A stretch of DNA of 64,000 nt, taken from contig JAODUP010000032.1 in NCBI GenBank assembly GCA_025642065.1, positions 791,501 to 855,500 of the forward strand, in the 5' to 3' direction. A model generated the notes under the pieces. The model was not told the DNA's origin. It saw only the letters and a list, made by a program, of their open reading frames with translations, and did no database searches. The stretch comes from Paralvinella palmiformis. Lineage: Eukaryota; Annelida; Polychaeta; Terebellida; Alvinellidae. Shown one piece after another: positions 39,207 to 51,816 of this stretch (positions are counted from its first letter, which is position 1; every line of letters starts with the position of its first letter). The position numbers and the translations under genes were made by a program.

Positions 39207-42200
39207 GTACGCACCCTAACACGTAAGAACTGATGTATACCGCATGTATGGACATACAGACATACCTACATACATATCTACCTACAGACAGACATACTCA
39301 CATACAGACATACTCACATACAGACATACATACATACATACAGACATACCTACATACAGACATACCTACATACAGACATACATACATACTCACATACATA
39401 CATACTCATATACATATATACAGACATACAGAAAGACGGAGACACAGCTCGAGATTTATAAACAAAAATGATAGAAACTCCTGACAATAAAATTTCTTTG
39501 AAGGCAGATGGATAGATTGAGACTAAATCCTCAAACATATAATATACATAACCCTTATAAGGAGAATACAGACTTGTCTTAGAGATATGATGAGTTGTCG
39601 GTCAACGAATAAACCTCCTTCAGAAATCTGTGTCAGGTGGACGGAAATTCCCTACAACAGATAATATCTGAGTTCTTTATAGGAAAGGAGGAGTACGTAT
39701 ACATTTGAGAGGCTAATTAATTTTCTTGTTCAAATTTCTAATTCAAATGGGAATTCCACATCTATTAGTTTACCTTGTATACAAGTTTCCGAATAATAGA
39801 TTCATCTTTTCGGAATCTGTTCAACGATGTGGAACTATTCTGCCAAAAGAAAGGTATTCGTAAATGATCACTTAATTACTTACAAGCACACACACGCACA
39901 AATACAAACACAAGGACACGATTTATAAGTTCTAGATACCGTATCGTCGGAGCGTCGAAGTTCATCAGGTTTAATTCTCCAGAAAGTATCATTTTTAATG
40001 TCGCTTTCAAACTTTAATTTCCTGAAACACGACCGAGTTAGGAATGAAGTAACATTTTAAGAAAAAAACAACAACATAGGCATATTAATTATTACCACAT
40101 GATAGTTACAGGCATATTAAGTAGCCGATAAGGATCACGTTTAATATAGATTGAGTGAGAATTAGAACATATTTAAAGGTTAACAAAGACAGATTTATTA
40201 TTTCAATTTTAGTAATATGACATGACATCCTTTTGGTGCAGTGGGTAATACGCTATACTGCAGACTTTATGATCATATCCCAGGATCGAATCTCAGAATT
40301 AACTCTTTCATCCACCACTATAAAGCTTTGGTCTTATCATTGCATTTATCTGGGGAGTAGCTTCTTGGCCATTTATCACATCGTGATTAGCCAGCCCACA
40401 CAATCACTGACTGACTGACTCATTCATTCGCCCATTTACTCACTTCTAACTGCACGAATAATAATATTATCGGTGGATTTTAGTTTAAAGTATCCAGACT
40501 TACTTGTACAAGAAAACGGTTCCCACGGAGACAGCGAATAAGGAGAGTATAACTCCGCAGGTAATGCCAACTGCTAGGATATCTGAAATATGAATATCAC
40601 AGAAGAGGTTTTTTTGAGGAAAAAATTATTTTAATTGAACCGTGAAATCGTTTTGTGCATGGAAGAACAATCCATTTTACAGTTCAAGGATCGTTTAATT
40701 AACCGTCACACAGAATTTGAAACGAAGGCTTAGAGCTTACTCGTGGTCAGAGTAAGGTGTACCATAGCACAGACCTGTTGTCTTTGAACAGAGTTCATTT
40801 TTCCAGCCGCAAACCGGTCTATCGAGAGGAATATCCTTCCGCCCACCGGCGAACACAATATCGACTCCATCCTTTGGTATTACAGAGTTGCTTTCGTGAG
40901 AATATTCTCCGATGGTTATGAATTTATCACCGGAATATATCTCAATTTCGTACGTGTCCTCCTTGTCGCCATTCTGATCAATCTGTACCTCCCCAGAAAT
41001 CCCTGTAAGAAAGGAACGAGAGGAATTAAAAAGCAAGAGTTATGAAGTTAATTCGATGCGACGGCCTTGAAGCCACAGGATAAAAATAGAATTTGTTATC
41101 TCTAGATCGGCATTAAATTTACCACACTGAATTAATGAAGTTTGGGGAAAATGGGGTAATTTCAGTTACACTAATTGATATAACGCTTAAAAAAAACGAT
41201 AATCAAAAAAGTATGTTCTTATATGAGAGTAGAATACATACATATCAAAACAGTTTTATCGTATCATTCAGAAAATATTGATACAGCAATACTGATCTAA
41301 TTCAAAACAAATTATTCAATATTCTGACAAATTGACCTGAACATAATTGAACTTAATTCCTAAACTTTTTGGAATCGTAGTTATAGCCGATATTTCTTGA
41401 ATGTTGTGGTCCAACCGAAGTTCGGTGATTGTTTTCTGATAATCAGGTAAGACAGTATTCTGCGCCTAGTTGTATTTTAAAATTAACAACAAAGGATGCG
41501 AACTAGTCGTCTTCCTTGAAGGATTAACAGTTAACATATTAAATATAGATGTTTCCTTACCTGGAAATTTCCTGTTAAACATCAGGCTCGATATGAAGTG
41601 CAGATCGTTGATACTATGACCAAGGAGGACAGCGTCTTGTAAAGCAAAGGCATAGAGGAGTATCGAGTCATATAACATACCGGCGTGAATGTCAATCTGT
41701 TTATAATACAAAATTATAGATATGGTATATAATTCTATTATATTGTATGGAAATAAACGTGTGCCTTGTTATAATAGATAGGTATATTGTCATATCAATA
41801 TACTGCCAATAAAACTTAATCTATCTTATTTATTACTACAGATAACTCATAGCATTTTTTAAAATCATATATAATATTATCACAGATGCGTTATATTAGT
41901 TATAAAATGTCATAATACACTATAATAAGAAACTAATATATATTATAAGTCATAGTATACAATATTATTAGAACGATGTGCAGATACTGAATGTAGATAT
42001 TGGACCCACTCCGCCATTTATACCTGTGACAAGCATGTCATCCAGATCGAGCTACGCCCCCACTTATTTTAAATGATTATTTATATATAATATATCTGAG
42101 GCCTCGCTTTGAATATTTGACGCCATATCACAAAAATGGGATCATTTAATATCATAAACAACAAAATGTAATCCGATAGTACCAATAAATAATTATAATT

Positions 42201-42734
42201 ATTATCATGATACATTTCAGGAGCCAATTTTTTTCCCTTTCGTAGTACAATCTGTGCGCGTACACACGGACGGACAGACGGACGGACGGACGCACCCACG
42301 CTAGAGCCCTGCACGGGTTGGGTTAACCCGTTCGGCTTAACCCAACCCGTTGGTCGGGTCGGGCGGGTTGAAACTTTTTCTTCGGGTTACGGGTTGAGTT
42401 TGGGTTTAAGTCTTGCGGGTTGGGTTGGGGTTGTTGTCTTGTGGGTTGGTTATGGGTGTTTTGCCTGGTTATCCAGCATTTAAATGACTGTAGCAGGCAT
42501 AGAACCCTCTCAAAGCATTCTAAGCACTCCTGACTCAGGAATAGAAACACTGAATCGCATCTCGAGCGGTGGCATTGGGCACAGCTTGCTTGTGTTTCGG
42601 GGATAATCCCCAGGCTGTTGCTTGGATCAGCACAGCCTCTATATTGCAGTGGTTGAGACCAGCTCCTCCCCCACCACTCACAGGGGAGCAGTACGGAAAG
42701 GTGGAGTCGAAATACCATATGGGTGGTCAATGCT

Positions 42735-42780
<46 letters not shown>

Positions 42781-45700
42781 TAAAGTCCTGCTACACGTGG
42801 ACTTTAAAGGTTGGTACATGAAAGGGTTTATAACAATAAAACATATTTTGAAGGAGTTAACAATTTACCTAGTTTGTATTGGGTGAATGGATTGAATATG
42901 GATAATTTGATAAGGAATGGTTTTTCATGGATATTATGCTGAAGGAAGAGATTTGGACCACATCAATGCAAACCAAAGAAATTGGACTCCATTGTCTATT
43001 GAAAAGTTCTTTACTGCTGAAGCAACCATCAATGACAATGAATAAATGGCGGGAAGCATGACCGGCTCTCGATGTAATTCAATCTGACTATGTCTCGGAT
43101 AGCTCAGCTATCGGATGTGTTACACCAGTGAAAATGGTGTGTTTTGCAGATTATATAATAAAGATTTAATTTATATTGGTATAAATTGATTATATTTAGT
43201 TATTATTTGTATTTTTGTGTTTTCTTTTTAATTGATCATTTCACGCCCTATATTATCGTCTACTTCAGTGTTTACGCTAAAAAACCTGGTTATTTGTGTT
43301 AATGGTTGAGAGTTGTTGACATTGTTTTTATGTAACGACCAGAATTTACTTTCCACTTATTTCTTTCTCATATTTAGATAATGACTTATTCTAAACATCA
43401 GTTGCTTGCCTTACGACCTCATGGTGGTAATACCATTTGTTTAGCGAAGCGTCCACGTAGTGGGAAGCAGCCAACGATGAAAGCAGATGAGGTCTGCTGC
43501 AAGTAATTTGATCAGTGTGCCAATAACACCATATAATGGCACAAGAAGAGAAGAACACTTTTACATATATTTATTCATAATTTCATTGAAATCTCACCAG
43601 TCAATGTCATCTTTGCCTCTCAGATATCGCTAGCATGTTACTAATTTAGCTGCTTTAGATAGTCCAAGTCTATTGTCGCTTATTCGGCACAGCCTGATTC
43701 AAGATCTCTTTTCTCCCACCTTATATCCCCTTTGACTGTATGAAGCCACCGATGATGCTAACCATGTCTATCCATGTGTAACTATAATTTCATATGAAAA
43801 CTTTGCAGCTATCTTGCTACAATGCAATTAGAAAAATCACAAACAACTAGATATGGAGGATTAACCAAAGCCATTGTCACTGCATGAGTGCATGTACATG
43901 GTCAGCCACAGATATATACCATAAGTATATATCTATGGCTCACCAATCCGGTCAAAAAATATCAGAAATCAATCAGCCAGTAAAAGCTGGTTAAAACTAG
44001 TAAAAGCCACTGGCCCACTTAATACTCGTATTAGCCAGCTTTTGGCCAAGCCTGCTGCAAAGAGACACAGGATGTTTTATGAGCGGCTGTGGATCATACC
44101 GGTTTGTGTGTTCATTATGAATTGTTCGAGTTAAGTAAAATTGAAGTTAAAAATACTCTTGCCTGTGCCAAATCAGAGTATGACAATAACAAGACCAAAT
44201 CATTCACGGGAAATCAAAGGACTGTTTTCCGTGTTGTGAATAGAACATTACATAGAAATAAAACTGTCCTTCCGACTCATATTAAAATATGGCCCATTGT
44301 TTTAATAACCTCTTCCGTCAAAAGATATTAAATCTACATGATGGGTTCCCTTCCTGCACCTTATCACAGGGATTGCCATTGATAAAAGAGTCCTGCATGT
44401 CCATGATTGATACATTTTGAGGCTTTTACAGAGACTGATATCAGACAGTTGCTGAAAACGTTATCCAATGCTTTCTGTGTAGTTGACCCTATGCCTACAT
44501 AGCTTAAAGTTATGGAAGAATGATTGAATGTTCTGATAAGTCCGATTACAAAGATAGTTAATATATCGTTATCTCTGGGCGTTTCCCAAGATCCACGAAA
44601 GCTGTCCTTGTAAAACCATTAATAACAACAACAACAACAACAACAAAATAGTTTGAACTCTAATAGTCTAAAGAATTACAAACCTGTTTCAAATCTTACA
44701 TTGTTATCTAAAGTTATAGAAAGGCCAGTTGATTGCCATTTAAACAAATGTTTAATCAATAATAACTTTAATGAATCATTACAGTCCGCCTATAAAAGTT
44801 ATCACAGCACTGAAACAACCTTGGTTATGGTGAAAATTATATTGTGAGGTAAGCCAGTATTACTTGTTCTTCTACACCTGGCTGTTACATTTGATACGGT
44901 TTACCATAAGGCCATTGTTATTTAAATATTTGTTTTATGGAAAATGTCCCTTCCAAAAATTACGGTGGGTCGAGACAAAATAATATATCGCTGAAAACAT
45001 AGGGTCGGTAAAAAAATTGATACAAAGTTCTAGTTTCTGAAAGATTTGCCAGATTCGGTACCTAGCCATTAAAAAATGCCCCAAGACAGATTTATTCTGG
45101 ATTACTCTCGTTTTATATTTATTTTTACATTGATATTCAAATTCAGTTTGCCAACCAATCAGAATTTACTGGATTGAGAAACTGATTTAAATGCACTAAC
45201 AGCAGAAGATGCATGGATATTTTCTCCTTAACGTTAAATAACCAAATGAGGAAATACATACCAAAATCAGCTTCCAGTAATGACAAAAGGAAAATAAATC
45301 TGGATGACCAGGGTAGCCATAGCAAAGCATAAAAAGAAGCAGCAAGCATGGAAACGATATCAGCTAACTAGGTATCGTTTGGACTACATCCGTGCAACTA
45401 CTGAGAAAAATGAATTCACTACCCTGACAAGAAACTTGAAGATTTTGAACGGAAGCTGGCAGCCAGTTTGAAGGACAACCCACAACAGGCCTTGGTGACA
45501 CACAGAAGGACGATGGCAGCCTCACTGGTGATGATCATGAAAAGGCAGAAACCTTAAACAAGTACTTCACTAGTATGTTCAGAAAGAAAGACACAGACAC
45601 CATATCTATTATGAATGAGCGATAGGAAAGTGTTACACTCAAAGATATAATAATTACTCCTGATATGGTTGAGAAGAAACTAAATAAGTTGAGTGTTTCC

Positions 45701-48700
45701 AAGTCAGCAGGCCCAGATGTATTCCATCCACGGGTACTAAAGGAACTGTCCAGAGCAATAAAGGTGCCTTTGCAAATAATATTCAGTAAGTCTATTATGG
45801 AAGGTACACAACCAGAAGCATGGAAGGATGCCCACATATATAACACCGATCCACAAGAAAGGATAACAGATATCCAGAGGACATTATAGACCAGTAAGCC
45901 TAACATCAGTTATTGGTAAAATTATGGAATCTATAATTAGAGACTAGCTAGTCAACCATATGATTAACGATGATCCATTCTGTGATGCCCAACATGGCTT
46001 TGTTCCATGTATGACCTGAGCGGTGGACTGAGTTGCCGGATGGTGAAGACCCTGTGGGTTTCATTTACCTTGACTACAGAAACGCTTTCGACACTGTTCC
46101 TCATAGGAGATTAATTAAGAAACTTGAGGCATATGGCATAAATTGCGGCCTCCTCACCTGGATTGAGAATTTCCTCTCAGGCAGATGGCAGCTAGTAGTG
46201 GTGAATAGCAAGTTATCTACTTGGGCAGAAATCCTCAGCGGCATACCACAAGGCAGCGTACTTAGGCCAATTATGTTAGTACCTTTTATTAATGACCTAC
46301 CTGATGATGTCACATGTACTGCAAACATATTTGAAGATGACACCAATCTCTTTCAGGGTATAAGTTCCCATGAGGACTGTCTACAACTCCTGGATTAGTG
46401 GACTGGTCCCAGAAATGGCAGATGGAATTTAATTAGGCCAAATGCAATGTTCTCCATCTAGGCTCAACAAACCCATGTTATGAGTACAGTATGAGAAATA
46501 CCTCATTGGAAGCAATAACCTAGGAGAAGGACTTAGGTGTTACCATTGACCGGGATCTGAAATTTCATATGCATGTGTCCAAAGTGGTGAACAAAGCGTC
46601 CAGAATGTTTGGACTTGTTAGAGCAACACTCACCTGCATTGACGAGACGACACCCCAAGCTATTCACCACTATGGTACGCCCACATTTGGAATATAGAAA
46701 TGTTATCTGGTGTCCAAGGTTCCAGAGGAGAGCCACAAAGCTGATACCAAACTTGAGAAGTCTGCCATATAGAGATAGGTTAGAAGGCCTGAGACTCACA
46801 TCTTTGTGCTATCGTAGGTGACGTCATGCTGAAGGTTATAGACAAGCTGGAATCAAACCTATCCTTCTCGCTGGCTGACAAATCAAATACCAGAGGGCAT
46901 AGCCTCAAGCTAGTGAATGGCCGCTCAAGATCAAGTTGTATTCAGTCAGAGAGTGACAAACGATTGGAACAGGTTACCAGCACACGTAGTAGACAGTCCC
47001 ACATTAACTATATTCAAGTCCCGATAAGACAAACATTGGATATTAAGGGGTTAAAATCTGCCGTGATCCATTAAATAAGAAATACCTTGCATAGAAAACA
47101 AGACTTGACCGGAGTTTTTAAAAGGCTGTGCCATCAATATTCCATAGATCTGGTATCGAGGTATCAAGGATATCCACCTGATATCCGTGTCTTCCTCGAT
47201 GATCATCTGGCCCACAAAACAAATTCTCTAACATATTCTTCCCTTAGTTGAGATTTCGCAATCTCTCCAATAGTGACATGCCCGTTCCACTTAGAAATTA
47301 TTTCAGTTATTTCTACAGTAATTCGGCCATCAAGCCTAGAAATCTTGTAAATTTAAACTAACTATAACTTCCCCCTCACCGAGAAACACATAAATAGTTC
47401 GAACTTTGTGGAGATCTACTTAAAATTGCCATCGAAAATATTGCGGTGATAAGGCTAGTGCCGATAAAAGAACATGTACACGAAGTACAGCGGTTAAAGG
47501 CCACATATCATAAGAATTGTGCAAAATTTGACAAAAGCATGAACATTGGCAAAAGGATAGCTAAAAATCTGTAGATTCATATAAGCGTATGTACCCATCG
47601 CCATCACCATGGTAACTGGCCGCCATATTGAATTAAAAAAATTGTCCGCCCTAAAAATACGAACTTCGTCATATCTTGATTCCTAAGCAACGTTGGAGCA
47701 TGATCTTGATGTCTAACATAACATTTCCAGCGTCACGAAATCCATTTATGCAATAATCAGTTTGCTCAGATTATTAGTATATTGATTTTCAAGATGGCTG
47801 ACAATCTGAAGCAATAATATTTTTATATTTGTTGGTTTTACCAAACATTATGAAATACAGTATCAGAAACTTTTTATTGATATGAAGAATATTGTATGAT
47901 CTTTTTATAAACATGTATATGATATAATAAAATTAATTAAACATACTATTTAGAATATATTTAACATACATGACCGGAATAAGCAATCAGGCAATGCCTC
48001 TATATTCTCTATATCCGGTATCAAGGTATCAACAGTAACAACAAACCCACACGTACAGTTGATAATTAATTAATTGTTATTAAATACATACATCACTCAC
48101 CTGCACATACTTTAACCTCAGGAAGATAGCAATCGCTATCCTGGTACCTCAGTTCACATTGTAGATTAATCATTAATGATTTTAGTAATATAATTTCTTG
48201 TATAATTGTTATGTGAACTGAACGAATCTATCTATCTATATATATATCTATCTGTCTATCTATCTATCTATATATCTATCTGTCTATCTATCTATACATC
48301 TATCTGTCTATCTATCGGCGCTTTATCACAGAGATGTTTTAGATGGCGATTTTAAGTAGATCTCCGCAAAGTTCGAACTATTTATGTGTTTCTCAACTAG
48401 GGGGGGGGAGTTATAATTAGTTTAAATGTATAAGATTTCTAGGCTTGAAGACCGATTTACTGTAGCAATAAATTAAATAATTACGAAGTGGGACTGACCT
48501 GTCGCCATCTTGGATTAGGCCACGTGGTAGCCTAATCCGCTTCCGCACGGTGTTCAGGGGGAGTCGGCGCCAAAATAATAATAAAAAGAATAAAAGTCTA
48601 TTTTATTTACCGGCGGCGGGTTTCAGCTGTGATTGGCGGCTTTGAAAAACAAGTATTAAAAAAACAATGGGTACTGAACTTTTTTCTAGGTTGAAAGACA

Positions 48701-49814
48701 TATTCGGTTTGTTAGGTAAAGTACTTGAATTGTTTCGATCCTATCTGGAACAACGCTACCAGAGAGTGTCTGTTCATGGTATTTGATCTGATGTTCAGTT
48801 TTTGTTACCTGGTCTACCATAGGGTTTAGTTCTTGGTCCTCTGGTTTCTACAATGTATACCAGTCCTCTTGGGATCATTGCGCAGCGATATGGAGTTAAA
48901 TATCACTTGTGTGCTAATGACACATAGTTGTATATACCACTGGATCCTGACAATGAGTTAAATATCTCCCCTTCCTTGAATAATTTAGAACATTGTATTG
49001 CTGATATTCTGTCATGGATGACTCAAAATCTTCTAATGATAATAAAACAAATATTATATATTTGACTAATGGGTCAGTAAAAAATCTAAGGGTTATATTT
49101 GACCAATGTATTAACATGTATGAACATGTCACATCAGTATGCCGAGCTGCCTACTACCACCTTAAGAACATCCACTGTTTAAAAGCATTCTTGACACAAG
49201 AAACACTTGTAACTGTAGTCCATGCCTTTGTTACATCGCGTATGGACTATTGTAACTCCTTGTTATATCTTATCTTGCTATATCTGATTATAAACATCAG
49301 TTCCCTCCAACGAATTCAGAATCGTGTCACTTGCTTTGTGACAAATACCCGAAAATATGATGATATCACCCCAATTTGTCAAAAATTATATTTACTATTA
49401 GTTAGACAGCATATCATTTTAAGATTTTACTTAACAACTTATAAATCTATCAATGACATGGCATCTGAATACCTGTGTGAACTGGTGTCCATCAGAAAGT
49501 CATCCTGAAAACGAAGACCATCCAGTCAGATACTACTGGAGGTGCCTGTATCTCGTCTAAAGTCATATGGTGATTGTGCGTTTAGTGTTGTAGCCCCCAC
49601 TTTGTGGAATAGATTGCCGGCAGGTATTAGAAATGACTCCTCTCTTGAAAATTTTAAATCTGTTCTAAAGCACACCTATTCAAGATTGTTTTCACATATA
49701 AATAATAATTATCGTTTAAATCACTTATAGGGATTTTACAGACATATTATTTGGGGTATTATTGTACAGTGCCTTTGAATGGCCCCTGTTAATGATGGCG
49801 CTTGATTAAATATA

Positions 49815-49875
<61 letters not shown>

Positions 49876-50087
49876 TTGTTGTTGTTGTTGTTAAATGGTG
49901 TCCCGAAATTGAATGTGAAATTAATTGCTTGTCATCCAATTAGAACCTAGAATGATTTTTTTTTAATTGACGGTCGAGGTGATGGACGCCATCAACAACA
50001 TCAAAGTACCAATTAATGTCATATTCACCGCCGTTTAAGACTTTTATGTCACAATATTTGCGAACACACACACAAACAAAGACACAA

Positions 50088-50141
<54 letters not shown>

Positions 50142-51728
50142 AGTTGCATAATTTAAGAGCATTCTACTTTGAGTTAATGAATACTCTTTTATTAATCTTC
50201 CCGAACTTTCATATTAACCAGCGTTGATCGAGAGTTGACTTGTGTGTTCAAACTAAGCATTTTAATTTATTATAACAGCGTAACGGTTACAATCATTACC
50301 ATCATTACAATCACTGGGCATCATTACAATCGTTACCATTGTTACAAAAACCTAATCACAAATGAGAATCCTACTAAAATCATAGTATGTTCATTTAAAT
50401 AAACAAATCACCTACCTGTACATTTTTCTCTATGATGTAGTTGAATGGAGGCAGCGCACTGGCTGACCTGATCTTGTCTAGAAAGTTGTTATAATTAACG
50501 TCCTGAGGCCGCTTCAAGTTGATATTTAATAAACCTTGGAACGCTCGTCTGGCATCTTCATCTCGACCGTCCTCACCTTTTATACTGTCTATCAAGTAAT
50601 AATAATACGTGCTATCCATTATTAATAACGAATATAAGAGCTACGATGATGTACAGCGTTGGTTACGTTGGTATTAATTATTACCGTGTATCAATTATGG
50701 AGAACTATCGTGAGTAAACATAGTAAAGTGTCGGGTGATATCTAATTACATAATGGTCATCAGGTAACTCGGCTTGATTAGCGTATGATACTTAGTTAAT
50801 GACCACCGTTAATACACACCGGTGTCGTGTGACACTTGGTCTGCCTTGAACCGCCATACATAATCACACACTTCACTGCAGACACAACACACACACACAC
50901 ACACACACACACATAACTGATTGCGCAAATGGCCACAGACCTAAAAAATTTGAGCTAAAATCCCAGCCTGGTTATATCTGAATGGTGTTTTCAGAATATT
51001 CACAAAGAAAGAAGTATTTTATATTGGAAAACCTAGAGATGGTCTGCACGATAAGTACTTCCAAAGTTGTCAGTTGTTATGAATACATATACAAAAATAA
51101 CGGAATAAATACCTTGTTGCATATCGTAAGCAATGAAGACAAATTCTCCGGTCAGCTTACCAAGATCCAGAAGTAGTAACATACGGCGTCGTACCTCAGC
51201 GGGGCTGGCACAAAATAGTAGAACTGATGTCGTTCGGGAATGGAAACGAAAGATTTTGCACAAAGCTGAGATATCATGTGAAATGCGTTTTTAGAGCGTT
51301 AATTAAGAGGCAAACCTACCTTTGGCATTTTTCAAAAGATGTACCAGGATATGCGTTATATGAGCCAACTCTTCTGCCTTTTCATGTTCAGTATCTGTGA
51401 TGACAGCTACCATGTTCTGAACGAGTACGTTATCATCTTCCTAAATAATTGGAACAAAAACAAGGTTTGAATGCCACGAAATGGTTGTTCTAGAAAGAGT
51501 ACCACCACCAAAACACCCCATTTACTAACCTCTGCATATTCCTGGATACTTTGTGCCAGCCATTCATACGACTCATCCAGGATAGCAAATATACTAAACC
51601 GCTCCCAGTGAAAGTGCTTAAGTAATGCCAGTATTGGTTTCTTCAGGAGTTTCTTCGATCCTATTGTTCTGGCCAAAGTATGAAACTGAAATACAACATT
51701 ATCAATGTGTTCAGTATCAATTTCATGG

Positions 51729-51816
<88 letters not shown>

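Larger units (their letters stand above)
41697..50415. other. Cyclase intron 5, transposon-filled
   Basis: An 8.7-kb intron between ectodomain exons 5 and 6. It contains a hAT-like left end (42302), a SINE fragment, a GA tract, a CR1-like LINE split by a second LINE and a foldback element, and (ATT)n, (GTT)n and (AT)n arrays. No host gene is seen inside. Confidence 0.8.

Noticed and set aside
40737..40774. Longer exon 7 using the strong donor CACGA|GTAAGC
   Set aside because: It would enter exon 8 out of the frame of the transmembrane helix; the upstream ACAG|GTCTGT donor keeps frame.
42314..42440. Interstitial telomere repeat
   Set aside because: The GGGTT text is irregular and palindromic, unlike TTAGGG arrays, and begins with a hAT-like terminus.
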